The notes: generated by a model from the letters alone, not told the origin. Positions 33,178 to 43,044 are shown, numbered from the stretch's first letter. The stretch: DNA of 64,000 nt from Clostridia bacterium (GCA_900767025.1 CAAFXS010000048.1:1-64000), one strand, 5' to 3'. Numbers and translations are program-made.

Positions 33178-34914
33178 ATGAAAAAAGGGTATGAAAAGTA
33201 TCAGGGCTTCAAGCCAATCAACATTCCGGACCGTACCTGGCCCAATAAGACCATCACAAAGGCTCCTATCTGGTGCTCGGTTGATATGCGCGATGGTAAT
33301 CAGGCGCTTGTTGACCCAATGAATTTGCAGGAAAAGCTGGAGCTTTTTTCAACGCTTGTAAAAATCGGAATTAAGGAAATTGAGGTGGGCTTCCCCTCTG
33401 CAAGCGAAACGGAATATGAGATTTTAAGAACTCTTATTGACGGAGGTTATATCCCCGACGATGTAACCATTCAGGTGCTTGTTCAGGCAAGACCTCACCT
33501 TATCAAAAAGACCTTTGAGGCTATTAAGGGTGCTAAAAATGTAATTGTGCATTTTTACAACTCAACCTCAACTCTGCAGAGAAAGGTTGTTTTTAAAACC
33601 GATATGCAGGGCGTTATTGACATTGCCGTTAAGGGTGCAAAGCTCATTTATGAGCTGACCGAGGAGCAGAAAAGGACTAACCCGGAAACAAATATCCGTT
33701 TTGAGTACAGTCCCGAAAGCTTTACAGGTACGGAAATGGATAACGCAGTGGAAATTTGCCGCTGTGTTATGGAGGAGCTTCATATTACAAAGGATAATCC
33801 TATTATCCTTAATCTTCCGTCAACCGTTGAAGGCTCAACACCTAACGGCTATGCCGACCAGATTGAGTACTTCTGCCGTCATTTGCCTAACCGTGACGCC
33901 GCAATTATTTCACTTCATCCCCATAACGACAGGGGAACAGGCGTTGCCGCTGCAGAGCTTGCTTTGCTGGCAGGCGCAGACAGAATTGAGGGAACTCTTT
34001 TCGGTAACGGCGAAAGAACAGGTAATGTTGACATTGTTACTCTGGCTCTTAATATGTGGACACAGGGCGTTGACCCCGAGCTTGATTTCCACGACATAAA
34101 TAAGATTAAAGAGGTTTACGAAAGAACTACAAAAATGAAGGTTCCTCCCCGTCATCCTTACGCAGGCGAGCTTGTGTTCACAGCCTTTTCGGGCTCTCAC
34201 CAGGATGCTATTAACAAGGGTAAAATGTATATGGAGGAAAGCCATACGGATATGTGGGAGGTACCGTATCTTCCCATTGACCCTGCCGACGTGGGCAGAG
34301 AGTATGAGCCTATTATCCGTATCAATTCACAGAGCGGTAAGGGCGGAACAGCCTTTATCCTTGCAAACGAGTACGGTATCAAGATGCCAAAGGCAATGCA
34401 TCCCGAGTTTGGTGCAGTTGTTCAAAAGGCTTGCGACGAAAAGGGCAAGGAGCTTCATTCTCAGGAGGTTTTCGACCTTTTCCAAAAGGAATACAGAAAT
34501 GTTTGCGGACCTTACAGGCTTCTTAACTATAAGATTAGCGAGGAAAAGAACGAGGCTGATTATCTCACAAGCGTTCACTTTACAGGCGAGGTTAAGTATA
34601 AGGATAACGAGCCTATTAAGGTTGAGGGTAACGGTAGCGGTCCTATCGGTGCCTTCTGCCAGGCGCTTAACTCCATCGGTCTCGGCGATTATGAATTTGT
34701 TGATTACAGTGAGCATGCTATTTCCGTCGGCTCCGATTCAAAGGCTATCAGCTATATTCACCTTAAAAACCCGCAGAGCAAGGATGTTTTCGGTATCGGC
34801 GTAAGCCATAATATCAGTTATGCTTCAATGAAGGGTATCATCTGTGCCATTAACCGTGACCAGCCGGATACCATGCGTGATGACACAATGCCCGGCATCT
34901 TTGATGTTTGCTGA
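33178..34914 (+). CDS. leuA: 2-isopropylmalate synthase, long form
   Basis: LeuA condenses acetyl-CoA with 2-oxoisovalerate, the first committed step of leucine synthesis. The 578-residue protein is the long (type 2) form, with the catalytic WCSVDMRDGNQAL near residue 40, the metal-binding SLHPHNDRGTG near 245 and a C-terminal regulatory domain from about 440 that binds leucine in relatives. ATG 33178 has AAAGGAGA upstream and lies after the T-box terminator; the longer frame begins inside the T-box. leuB follows 51 bases on; leuC and leuD are not in the window. Confidence 0.96.
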   Translation: MKKGYEKYQGFKPINIPDRTWPNKTITKAPIWCSVDMRDGNQALVDPMNLQEKLELFSTLVKIGIKEIEVGFPSASETEYEILRTLIDGGYIPDDVTIQVLVQARPHLIKKTFEAIKGAKNVIVHFYNSTSTLQRKVVFKTDMQGVIDIAVKGAKLIYELTEEQKRTNPETNIRFEYSPESFTGTEMDNAVEICRCVMEELHITKDNPIILNLPSTVEGSTPNGYADQIEYFCRHLPNRDAAIISLHPHNDRGTGVAAAELALLAGADRIEGTLFGNGERTGNVDIVTLALNMWTQGVDPELDFHDINKIKEVYERTTKMKVPPRHPYAGELVFTAFSGSHQDAINKGKMYMEESHTDMWEVPYLPIDPADVGREYEPIIRINSQSGKGGTAFILANEYGIKMPKAMHPEFGAVVQKACDEKGKELHSQEVFDLFQKEYRNVCGPYRLLNYKISEEKNEADYLTSVHFTGEVKYKDNEPIKVEGNGSGPIGAFCQALNSIGLGDYEFVDYSEHAISVGSDSKAISYIHLKNPQSKDVFGIGVSHNISYASMKGIICAINRDQPDTMRDDTMPGIFDVC

Positions 34915-34965
34915 TTTGATTGAGTAACTTAAACTATAATGTAATTTCCAATACGGAGGAGTATT

Positions 34966-36036
34966 ATGAACAACTACAAAATTACAGTATTAAAGGGTGA
35001 CGGAATAGGCCCGGAAATTGTTGACGAATGTATCAAGGTTCTTGACAGGGCAGGGGAAAAATTCGGCTTCAAGCTTGATTACGATTATCAGCTTTTGGGC
35101 GGTGCGGCTATTGATGAAACAGGCGTTCCTTTCCCAAAAGAAACAGAGGTGTCCTGCAAGGCGGCTGATGCAGTTTTGCTTGGCTCGGTAGGCGGTCCTA
35201 AATGGGACACTTTGCCCAGTGAAATCCGACCTGAAAAGGGACTGCTTGCAATCCGTGAGGCTTTGGGTCTTTTTGCAAACCTGCGCCCTGCAAAGATTTT
35301 CGCACCGCTTAAATCGGCATCACCGCTTAAAGAGGAGATTATCGGTGACAATCTTGACATACTCATTGTTCGTGAGCTGACAGGCGGTATCTATTTCGGC
35401 GACAGGGCTACATATGAGGAAAACGGTGTTGTAGGTGCTTACGATACCGAAAGGTATACTTATCCCGAAATCAAGCGTATTGTTAAAGCCGGCTTTGAAT
35501 ACGCAATGAAGAGAAACAAAAGGCTCACCTGTGTTGACAAGGCTAATGTTCTTGACTCCTCAAAGCTTTGGAGAAAGGTTATGGAGGAAACGGCAAAGGA
35601 TTATCCTGAGGTTGAGGTTTCATATATGTATGTTGACAACTGTGCAATGCAGTTGGTTCGCAACCCCAATCAGTTTGATACTATCGTTACATCAAATATT
35701 TTCGGTGATATTCTTTCCGACGAGGCGTCAATGATTGCCGGCTCAATCGGTATGCTGGCATCTGCCTCTCTTGCCGAGGGCACCTTTGGTATGTATGAGC
35801 CTATTCACGGCTCTGCCCCGGATATTGCAGGACAGGGCAAGGCTAATCCTCTTGCAACAATCCTGTCAGGTGCAATGATGCTCCGCTATTCACTTGGCGA
35901 AAGCGACGCCGCAGACGCAATCGAAAAGGCTGTTGACACTGCTCTTACCAAGGTGAGAACACCCGATATTGCCGAGGACGGACTTGAAACGGTTAATACC
36001 TCACAGATGGGTGACGCTGTTGCGGCTCTTCTGTAA
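34966..36036 (+). CDS. leuB: 3-isopropylmalate dehydrogenase
   Basis: LeuB oxidises and decarboxylates 3-isopropylmalate in leucine synthesis. The 356-residue protein has the GDGIGPEI N-terminal motif, RELTGGIYFG near 140 and the NAD-site signature NIFGDILSDEASMIAGSIGMLASASL. A CGGAGGAG site precedes the ATG. It is the last gene under the leucine T-box. The isomerase subunits LeuC and LeuD, which act between LeuA and LeuB, must be elsewhere. Confidence 0.97.
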   Translation: MNNYKITVLKGDGIGPEIVDECIKVLDRAGEKFGFKLDYDYQLLGGAAIDETGVPFPKETEVSCKAADAVLLGSVGGPKWDTLPSEIRPEKGLLAIREALGLFANLRPAKIFAPLKSASPLKEEIIGDNLDILIVRELTGGIYFGDRATYEENGVVGAYDTERYTYPEIKRIVKAGFEYAMKRNKRLTCVDKANVLDSSKLWRKVMEETAKDYPEVEVSYMYVDNCAMQLVRNPNQFDTIVTSNIFGDILSDEASMIAGSIGMLASASLAEGTFGMYEPIHGSAPDIAGQGKANPLATILSGAMMLRYSLGESDAADAIEKAVDTALTKVRTPDIAEDGLETVNTSQMGDAVAALL

Positions 36037-36149
36037 CAGATTTTTCCTGCTTTTTCCCTTGAATTTAACAACATTGTTAAAAAAATAACTATAAGAAAAT
36101 GTTATAAGCAATGTGTTTTTGTATAAAGTGTAAAATTTACATTTTTTTC

Positions 36150-36176
36150 TTGATTAATCGGGGAAAACAGTATAAA
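36150..36176 (+). promoter_or_regulatory. Promoter of gap
   Basis: TTGATT at 36150-36155 and TATAAA at 36171-36176 are 15 bases apart, 50 bases before the start codon, with an AT-rich upstream region (36060-36150) that could act as an UP element. Confidence 0.5.
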
Positions 36177-36225
36177 ATAAAAATGCAAAAAAGCAAAATA
36201 ATATTTTTATCGGAGGTAATTTCCA

Positions 36226-37239
36226 ATGGTTAAAGTTGCTATTAATGGTTTTGGCCGTATCGGTCGTCTCGCATTCCGTCAGATGTTCGGTGCTGAAGGC
36301 TACGAAGTTGTTGCTATCAACGACCTTACAAGCCCAAAGATGCTTGCTCATCTTTTAAAGTATGATTCATCACAGGGCAAGTATGCTCTTGCTGATACAG
36401 TTTCAGCTACTGACGATTCAATCATCGTTGACGGCAAAGAAATCAAGATTTATGCAAAGGCTGACGCTTCTGAGCTTCCTTGGGGCGAGCTTGGCGTTGA
36501 CGTTGTTCTTGAGTGCACAGGCTTCTACTGCTCAAAGGACAAGGCTTCTGCTCACATTAAGGCAGGTGCTCGCAAGGTTGTTATTTCTGCTCCTGCAGGC
36601 AATGACCTTCCAACTATCGTTTACAATGTAAACCACGACACTCTTACTGCTGAGGACACAGTTATTTCTGCTGCTTCCTGCACAACCAACTGCCTTGCTC
36701 CTATGGCAAAGGCTCTTAACGATTATGCAGAAATCCAGAGCGGTATTATGTGCACAATCCATGCTTACACAGGTGACCAGATGACACTTGACGGCCCTCA
36801 GAGAAAGGGTGACCTTCGCCGTTCAAGAGCTGCTGCTGTTAACATCGTTCCTAACTCAACAGGTGCAGCAAAGGCTATCGGTCTTGTTATTCCTGAGCTT
36901 AACGGCAAGCTTATCGGCTCTGCACAGAGAGTTCCTACTCCAACAGGTTCAACAACAATCCTTACTGCTGTTGTTAAGGGCAAGGATGTTACTGTTGACG
37001 GTATCAACGCTGCTATGAAGGCTGCTGCAACAGAGTCCTTCGGCTACAACACTGATGAAATCGTTTCTTCAGATATCGTTGGTATGAGATACGGCTCACT
37101 CTTTGATGCTACTCAGACAATGGTTCTTCCTATCGGCGAGGATCTCTTCGAGGTTCAGGTTGTTTCTTGGTATGATAACGAGAACAGCTACACATCACAG
37201 ATGGTTAGAACAATTAAGTACTTCTCAGAGTTAGGCTAA
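36226..37239 (+). CDS. gap: Glyceraldehyde-3-phosphate dehydrogenase
   Basis: The glycolytic NAD-dependent GAPDH, 337 residues. It has the INGFGRIGRLAFR dinucleotide motif at residues 6-18 and the catalytic Cys152 in ASCTTNCLAP. Codon use is strongly biased to GCT, GTT, CTT and AAG compared with neighbours, as expected for one of the most abundant proteins. It is monocistronic, with its own promoter, a CGGAGG site and the terminator at 37263-37293. Confidence 0.98.
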   Translation: MVKVAINGFGRIGRLAFRQMFGAEGYEVVAINDLTSPKMLAHLLKYDSSQGKYALADTVSATDDSIIVDGKEIKIYAKADASELPWGELGVDVVLECTGFYCSKDKASAHIKAGARKVVISAPAGNDLPTIVYNVNHDTLTAEDTVISAASCTTNCLAPMAKALNDYAEIQSGIMCTIHAYTGDQMTLDGPQRKGDLRRSRAAAVNIVPNSTGAAKAIGLVIPELNGKLIGSAQRVPTPTGSTTILTAVVKGKDVTVDGINAAMKAAATESFGYNTDEIVSSDIVGMRYGSLFDATQTMVLPIGEDLFEVQVVSWYDNENSYTSQMVRTIKYFSELG

Positions 37240-37262
37240 TAAGTACAAACAAATAATTAATT

Positions 37263-37293
37263 AAGGACTTGGAGTAATCCAAGTCCTTTTTTT
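37263..37293 (+). terminator. Intrinsic terminator of gap
   Basis: AAGGACTTGG (37263-37272) pairs with CCAAGTCCTT (37279-37288), followed by a T run. Confidence 0.93.
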
Positions 37294-37422
37294 GCGTGAC
37301 CTGAATTTTGAATAAAATTTATATTTCAATCAAAATCGGTCATAATAACAGCGAAAGATAAGCAAATCATACAAAGAAAAATCAGGTTATTAGTGTAAAA
37401 CACCGAATTGTTTTGAAAGATA

Positions 37423-37452
37423 TTGACCGAAAATGAAAAGTTTTGGTATAAT
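37423..37452 (+). promoter_or_regulatory. Promoter of the fructose PTS operon
   Basis: TTGACC at 37423-37428 and TATAAT at 37447-37452 are 18 bases apart; the DeoR-family regulator starts 35 bases later. Confidence 0.65.
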
Positions 37453-37486
37453 GTGATTGCAAAGGAAAGCAAAGGAGTAAAAAAGC

Positions 37487-38233
37487 ATGCTTACTCAGGA
37501 AAGACATTCCAAAATTTTGTCAATACTAAAGGAACAGGGTTCGGTAACGGTTACAAGGCTGACACAGGTTTTAAACACCAGCGAGTCAACAATTCGCCGT
37601 GATTTAACCGCCCTTGCTCAAATGGGAAAGCTGAACAAGGTCCACGGAGGTGCCACGGCGCTTAATCAGGAATTTGTAAGGCTTGAGGACAATATTGAGG
37701 AAAAGCTCACAAAGAATACTGACGAAAAAACAGCCATTGCACAATACGCCGCTTCACAGATACAGGATGACGATTTTGTGTTTGTAGATGCCGGAACCAC
37801 AACGCTTTTGATGACAAAATATTTGAAAAATTCAAAGGCAACCTTTGTAACCAACGGCATTGAGCACGGCAAGCAGCTTGCAAAAAACGGATGCAAAACA
37901 ATGGTGCTTGGCGGCAGGCTAAAGGAAAGCACCGAGGCAATTATCGGCCTTGTTGCCGCCACAAATTTGCAGAAGTATTCTTTTACAAAAGCATTTATCG
38001 GAGCAAACGGAATCAGCGAAAAGCAGGGCTACACAACTCCCGATACCGAGGAGGCAATGCTCAAGGCGGTGGCAATAGAGCGTAGCTTTGTGGCATATGT
38101 GCTTGCCGACCACACAAAGTTTGACCGTGTGTCAGCAGTCAGCATCGGCTCTCTTGACTGTGCCTGTATAATCTGTGATAAGTGTGAAAATGAAAAAATC
38201 AAAAAACGCACAATAGTGAAAGAGGTGGTGTGA
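37487..38233 (+). CDS. fruR: DeoR-family transcriptional regulator of fructose use
   Basis: A 248-residue repressor: N-terminal DeoR helix-turn-helix (residues 1-55, ERHSKILSILKEQG and STIRRDLTALAQMGKLNKVHGG), then a ribose-5-phosphate-isomerase-like sensor domain (DAGTTTLLMTKYL, FIGANGIS). In fru operons it senses fructose-1-phosphate. It is the first gene of the fruR-fruK-fruA-ptsH-ptsI cluster and ends directly at the fruK start. Confidence 0.93.
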   Translation: MLTQERHSKILSILKEQGSVTVTRLTQVLNTSESTIRRDLTALAQMGKLNKVHGGATALNQEFVRLEDNIEEKLTKNTDEKTAIAQYAASQIQDDDFVFVDAGTTTLLMTKYLKNSKATFVTNGIEHGKQLAKNGCKTMVLGGRLKESTEAIIGLVAATNLQKYSFTKAFIGANGISEKQGYTTPDTEEAMLKAVAIERSFVAYVLADHTKFDRVSAVSIGSLDCACIICDKCENEKIKKRTIVKEVV

Positions 38234-39151
38234 TTGATTTACACAGTTACCTTCAATCCTGCTCTTGACTATGTTATGAGGGTGGAAAGCCTTGAGTCCA
38301 AGGATATTATCAGGACACAGGACGAACAGCTCAGCTACGGCGGAAAGGGTATCAATGTTTCCGTAATTCTGTCAAGATTAGGTGTTGATAACAAAGCGCT
38401 TGGCTTTCTTGCCGGCTTTTCAGGCAGGCAGGTTCAGCAGATGCTTAACGACGAGGGAATAAAAAACGATTTTGTTTATCTTAAAAGCGGATATACAAGA
38501 ATTAATGTGAAAATCAAATCCCAAGACGGCAGGGAAACCGATATAAATGCATCGGGTCCCGATATTGAAAAGGACGAGGTTAAGGCTCTTTTTGAAAAGC
38601 TTGATGAGCTGAAAAAAGGCGATGCTTTAGTTCTTGCAGGGTCAATACCCAAGTCACTGCCCGATGATATCTATGAAAAAATCCTTGACAGTCTTGAGGG
38701 CAGAGGAATTGATTTTGTTGTTGACGCCACAGGGGATTTGCTTACAAATGTGCTTAAATACAAGCCGTTTTTGATTAAACCCAACCATCACGAGTTAGGC
38801 GATATTTTCGGTGTTGAAATAAAAAGTATTGATGATATTGTCAAATATGCAGGACTTTTGCAGGAGCAGGGTGCAAGAAATGTGCTTGTTTCAAGAGGCA
38901 AGGAGGGTGCGGCTCTCATTGATGAAAACGGTGCACTGCACACAATGGGCAATGTGCCCGGCGAGATAGTAGGCTCTGTGGGCTGCGGGGATTCAATGGT
39001 TGCAGGCTTCCTTGCAGGCTACGCCCAAACAGGTGATTATGCCTATGCACTAAAGCTTGGCTCTGCCTGCGGCAACGCCACTGCATTTTCATCGGGTCTT
39101 GCCGAAAAATCCGAAATTGATAAAATGATGAAAAGTGAATTTTTGAAATAA
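38234..39151 (+). CDS. fruK: 1-phosphofructokinase
   Basis: FruK phosphorylates fructose-1-phosphate to fructose-1,6-bisphosphate. The 305-residue PfkB-family protein has FNPALDY at the N terminus, the GGKGINVS substrate loop near 36-43 and the C-terminal GCGDSMVAGFLAG with catalytic Asp. The start is TTG at 38234, directly after the fruR TGA, with GAGGTGG as ribosome site. It is followed by the fructose permease 14 bases later. Confidence 0.95.
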   Translation: MIYTVTFNPALDYVMRVESLESKDIIRTQDEQLSYGGKGINVSVILSRLGVDNKALGFLAGFSGRQVQQMLNDEGIKNDFVYLKSGYTRINVKIKSQDGRETDINASGPDIEKDEVKALFEKLDELKKGDALVLAGSIPKSLPDDIYEKILDSLEGRGIDFVVDATGDLLTNVLKYKPFLIKPNHHELGDIFGVEIKSIDDIVKYAGLLQEQGARNVLVSRGKEGAALIDENGALHTMGNVPGEIVGSVGCGDSMVAGFLAGYAQTGDYAYALKLGSACGNATAFSSGLAEKSEIDKMMKSEFLK

Positions 39152-39165
39152 GAGAGGGAAAAGTA

Positions 39166-41103
39166 ATGAGAATTATTGATTTACTGAAAAAAGATGCAAT
39201 TAAGCTTAACGCCTCCGTTTCATCAAAAGCAGAGGCTATTGAAGGTTTAATTGACCTGCATGACAGAGTAGGAAATCTTACTGACAGGGAAGCCTACAAG
39301 CAGGCTATTCTTGCCAGGGAAAATCAGGGAACAACTGCAATAGGCGAGGGAATTGCAGTTCCACACGCAAAAAGCGACAGCGTCAGAACCCCGGGACTTT
39401 CTGCAATGACAGTGCCTGCAGGCGTTGACTACGGCGCACCTGACGGAAAGCCCTCGGATATACTGTTTATGATTGCGGCACCTATGGACGGAGATTTGCA
39501 TCTTGAAATTCTTTCAAGGCTTATGGTTATGCTGATGGAGCCTGAATTTTGCGCAGATTTGAGAAATGCCAAAAATCCGTCACAGTTCCTTGAAATAATC
39601 GACAAAAAGGAAAGTGAAAAATATCCCGATGAGGCAAAGGCAGTGCCCACACCTGCAAAAGCAGGCTACAGAATCCTTGCAGTTACTGCCTGCCCCACAG
39701 GTATTGCTCACACATATATGGCGGCTGAAGCCCTTGAAAAAGCAGGCGAAAAAATGGGATATCCCCTTAAAGCCGAAACAAACGGCTCCGGCGGAGCAAA
39801 AAATGTGCTGACAAAGGCAGAAATTGCTGAATGTGACGGCATTATCATTGCCGCAGATAAAAATGTTGAAATGGCTCGTTTTGACGGTAAGCCTGTTGTT
39901 AAAACCTCGGTTTCAAACGGAATTAACAAGCCGGAGGAGCTTATTCAGAAAATTGTTGACGGCAGAGCCTCTGTTTATCACGCTGAGGGTGGTGCGGACA
40001 ACAGCTCCGATGATGATGAAAAGGAAGGCTTTGGTCATAAAATCTACAAGCACCTGATGAATGGCGTTTCCCATATGCTGCCCTTTGTTGTAGGCGGCGG
40101 TGTGCTTATCGCATTAGGCTTCCTTATTGATACCCTTGCAGGTAATGCAAATGTGGGCGGTAATTTCGGTTTCACAAACCCCATTGCATCGGTGGTTTTC
40201 TGGATTGGTAAAGCGGCGTTTGCATTTATGCTTCCTATCCTTGCAGGCTATATTGCACAGTCCATTGCCGACCGACCCGGTTTGTTACCCGGTATTGTTG
40301 GCGGTTATCTTGCTACCACAGGCGCAACCCTGGCATCACCCACAGGTAACGACCAGGCAGTATCAGGCTTTTTAGGTGCTTTGCTTGCAGGCTTTGTGGC
40401 AGGTATACTTGTAAATCTTCTTAAAAAGGCTTTTGCCTGGATGCCGAAAAGCATGGACGGTATCAAGCCTGTGTTCATTTACCCATTACTCGGAACACTC
40501 CTTATCGGCTTGGTGATGTTGGCAATTAACCCTGCTGTGGGCTTTGTTAACCTGGCAGTATCAAGCGGACTTTCAAGCCTTGGTAATACAAGCAAGCTTT
40601 TGCTTTCAATCGTTCTTGCGGCCATGATGGCTATTGATATGGGCGGTCCCTTCAACAAGGCGGCTTATGTTTTCGGCACAGCGGCTATTGCCGACGGCAA
40701 CGGCTGGATAATGGCGGCTGTTATGATTGGCGGTATGATTCCTCCTATTGCAATCGCTCTTTCAACCACCTTCAACAAGAAAAAGTGGAACAGGGAAGAG
40801 CTTAAGAGCGGTCCGGTTAACTATCTTATGGGTCTTTGCTTTATCACAGAGGGTGCAATTCCTTATGCAGCCGCTGACCCGTTAAGAGTTATTCCCTCCT
40901 GTATGGTTGGTTCAGCCGTTGCAGGTGCGGTAACCTCACTGTTCGGTTGCTCCTGTCCTGCTCCCCACGGCGGAATATTCGTATTTGCGGTTGTTGATAA
41001 TCCGTTTGGATATATTGTAGCTCTTATTGCAGGCTCTGTAGCAGGTGCACTGATGCTGGCACTGCTTAAAAAGAATAAAACAGAAAAGGTGAAAGGAGAA
41101 TAA
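39166..41103 (+). CDS. fruA: Fructose-specific PTS permease, EIIA-EIIB-EIIC fusion
   Basis: A 645-residue membrane protein that imports fructose and phosphorylates it at position 1. Domain order is EIIA (residues 1-150, His in GIAVPHAK), EIIB (about 165-265, Cys in VTACPTGIAHTYMAAEAL) and EIIC (about 300-640, ten or so hydrophobic segments). The charged linker with DDDEKEG near 285 separates B and C. It lies within the fru-pts operon and hands its product to FruK. Confidence 0.96.
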   Translation: MRIIDLLKKDAIKLNASVSSKAEAIEGLIDLHDRVGNLTDREAYKQAILARENQGTTAIGEGIAVPHAKSDSVRTPGLSAMTVPAGVDYGAPDGKPSDILFMIAAPMDGDLHLEILSRLMVMLMEPEFCADLRNAKNPSQFLEIIDKKESEKYPDEAKAVPTPAKAGYRILAVTACPTGIAHTYMAAEALEKAGEKMGYPLKAETNGSGGAKNVLTKAEIAECDGIIIAADKNVEMARFDGKPVVKTSVSNGINKPEELIQKIVDGRASVYHAEGGADNSSDDDEKEGFGHKIYKHLMNGVSHMLPFVVGGGVLIALGFLIDTLAGNANVGGNFGFTNPIASVVFWIGKAAFAFMLPILAGYIAQSIADRPGLLPGIVGGYLATTGATLASPTGNDQAVSGFLGALLAGFVAGILVNLLKKAFAWMPKSMDGIKPVFIYPLLGTLLIGLVMLAINPAVGFVNLAVSSGLSSLGNTSKLLLSIVLAAMMAIDMGGPFNKAAYVFGTAAIADGNGWIMAAVMIGGMIPPIAIALSTTFNKKKWNREELKSGPVNYLMGLCFITEGAIPYAAADPLRVIPSCMVGSAVAGAVTSLFGCSCPAPHGGIFVFAVVDNPFGYIVALIAGSVAGALMLALLKKNKTEKVKGE

Positions 41104-41105
41104 CA

Positions 41106-41369
41106 ATGGTTTCAAAAACAGTTAAAATTACTAATGAAATGGGCTTTCATATGCGACCGGCAAATGTTTTTGTAACGGCAATGACAAAGTATTCCTCAGA
41201 TGTCAATATTATTGCTAATGAAAAAAAGATAAACGGCAAAAGCATTATGAATATTATGGCGGCCTGTATCAAATGCGGAAGTGAAATCACTGTTGAGTGC
41301 AACGGCGCAGACGAACAGGCAATGCTTGACGAGGCAGTTAAGCTTATTGAAGACGGCTTCGGCGAATAA
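41106..41369 (+). CDS. ptsH: Phosphocarrier protein HPr
   Basis: An 87-residue phosphotransfer protein. His15 in MGFHMRPAN takes phosphate from enzyme I; Ser46 in NGKSIMNIMA is the HPr-kinase site used in Firmicutes catabolite control. It starts two bases after fruA and is followed by a terminator-like hairpin before ptsI. The sequence at the His15 loop (HMRPAN) departs from the common HARPA, so this may be a fructose-dedicated HPr rather than the general one. Confidence 0.95.
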   Translation: MVSKTVKITNEMGFHMRPANVFVTAMTKYSSDVNIIANEKKINGKSIMNIMAACIKCGSEITVECNGADEQAMLDEAVKLIEDGFGE

Positions 41370-41377
41370 TTAAAATC

Positions 41378-41413
41378 AGAGTACAGTGATTTTAATTGCA
41401 CTGTACTCTTTTT
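41378..41413 (+). terminator. Attenuator-like terminator between ptsH and ptsI
   Basis: AGAGTACAGTG (41378-41388) pairs exactly with its complement at 41399-41409, followed by TTTTT. Only 14 bases separate it from the ptsI start and no separate promoter is seen, so part of the transcripts should read through, giving more HPr than enzyme I. Confidence 0.85.
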
Positions 41414-41426
41414 GAGGGGGATTAAA

Positions 41427-43037
41427 ATGTTAAAGGGAATCGGTGCCGGTCCCGGCTACGGAATCGGCAAGGCAGTTATTATAAAAACCACCGATAACGA
41501 TTACAGTAGGGTTAAGTATTCGGGAGCCGAAAATGAAAAGCAAAGGCTTCACAGTGCAGTTGACAGCTTTATTGAGGAAACAAAAAAGCTGGCGGAGACA
41601 CTGAAAAAATCCGCCGGCGAAAAAGAGGCGGAAATACTTGAGGGACATATTGTAATGCTCAGCGACCCCTTTATGCTTTCTCAAATGGAGGATAATATTG
41701 ACGCAGGTGCAGTGGCTGAAAAGGCGGTTGACACCGTATGCCAAATGTTTATTGATATGTTTTCCTCCGTAGACGATGAGCTGACTAATCAAAGAGCCAG
41801 CGATGTTAAGGATATAAGGGATAGTATTTTACAAATTCTGCTTGGAGCAAAATCAACGGATATCGGCAGTGTTCCTCCCGATTCAGTGCTGATTGCATCT
41901 GATTTTACACCGTCAATGACAGGAAAAATTAAAAAGGAAAATGTCAGCGCGATTATAACCGAGGTAGGCGGAGTTACAAGCCACAGTGCAATTCTTGCAA
42001 GAGCTATGGGTATTCCGGCGGTGCTTTCTGTTAAGGATGCGGTTTCACGCATTTGTGACGGTGAAACGGTAATATGCGACGGCTTTAAAGGTAAGGTTAT
42101 ACTTAATCCATCACCTGATGAAATTAAAGAATACACAGCCCTTCAGGAGAATTATATCCTCCAAAAAGACAGCCTTAAAGAGTATTTAGGCAAAGAAACG
42201 GTAACCAAGGATGGCAGAAAAAAGAAGGTTTACGGCAATATCGGCAAGCCCGAGGATGTTCAAAGCGTTGTGCAAAACAGCGGTGAGGGAATCGGACTTT
42301 TCAGAACGGAATTTCTGTTTATGGACAGAAGCAGTGAGCCCGACGAAGAAGAGCAGTTTGAGGCATATTCAACCGTTGCAAGAGCAATGGACGGCAAGGA
42401 GGTAATTATCCGCACCCTTGATGTAGGCGGTGACAAGGAAATACCCTATCTTTCTATTGAAAAAGAGGAAAATCCCTTTTTGGGTCACAGGGCAATACGC
42501 TACTGCCTGGATAATCCCGAGCTTTTCAAAAAGCAAATCAGGGCAATTTTCCGTGCGGCAGTTTACGGTAATATAAAAATAATGCTGCCTCTTGTTACCT
42601 GTGTTTACGAAGTTGAGCAGGCAAAGGATATTATCAGTGAATGTGAAAAAGAGCTCACCGATGAGGGTGTGCAGTTTAGGTCTGTTCCCCTCGGTGTAAT
42701 GATTGAAACGCCCTCGGCGGTTCTTATTTCCGATATCCTTGCAAAAGAGGTTGACTTTTTCTCAATCGGAACAAATGATTTGACAGGCTATGTTATGGCA
42801 GTTGACAGGGGTAACTCCAAGGTGAGCAATCTCTATGATACCTTTCAGCCGTCAGTGCTTAAAGCTATTGAAATCACTGTTAAAAATGCCAAAGCGGCAG
42901 GCATCGAGGTTGGAATGTGCGGCGAGGCGGCGGCAGACGAAAGGCTTATTCCAAAGCTTATTGAATGGGGACTTGATGAATTTTCCGTTACCCCCGGCAG
43001 TATACTCCAAACAAGAAAAACCATTTGCGAATGTTAA
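41427..43037 (+). CDS. ptsI: Phosphoenolpyruvate-protein phosphotransferase (enzyme I)
   Basis: Enzyme I moves phosphate from PEP to HPr. The 536-residue protein carries the active histidine His186 in GGVTSHSAILARAMGIPAV, the PEP-site FRTEFLFMDR and the C-terminal GMCGEAAAD signature. ATG 41427 is used with its GAGGGGG site; the TTG at 41412 lies in the terminator tail. It is at the short end of the family range (about 540-575), which is common in Clostridia. It closes the fru-pts operon. Confidence 0.95.
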   Translation: MLKGIGAGPGYGIGKAVIIKTTDNDYSRVKYSGAENEKQRLHSAVDSFIEETKKLAETLKKSAGEKEAEILEGHIVMLSDPFMLSQMEDNIDAGAVAEKAVDTVCQMFIDMFSSVDDELTNQRASDVKDIRDSILQILLGAKSTDIGSVPPDSVLIASDFTPSMTGKIKKENVSAIITEVGGVTSHSAILARAMGIPAVLSVKDAVSRICDGETVICDGFKGKVILNPSPDEIKEYTALQENYILQKDSLKEYLGKETVTKDGRKKKVYGNIGKPEDVQSVVQNSGEGIGLFRTEFLFMDRSSEPDEEEQFEAYSTVARAMDGKEVIIRTLDVGGDKEIPYLSIEKEENPFLGHRAIRYCLDNPELFKKQIRAIFRAAVYGNIKIMLPLVTCVYEVEQAKDIISECEKELTDEGVQFRSVPLGVMIETPSAVLISDILAKEVDFFSIGTNDLTGYVMAVDRGNSKVSNLYDTFQPSVLKAIEITVKNAKAAGIEVGMCGEAAADERLIPKLIEWGLDEFSVTPGSILQTRKTICEC

Positions 43038-43044
43038 TTAATGC

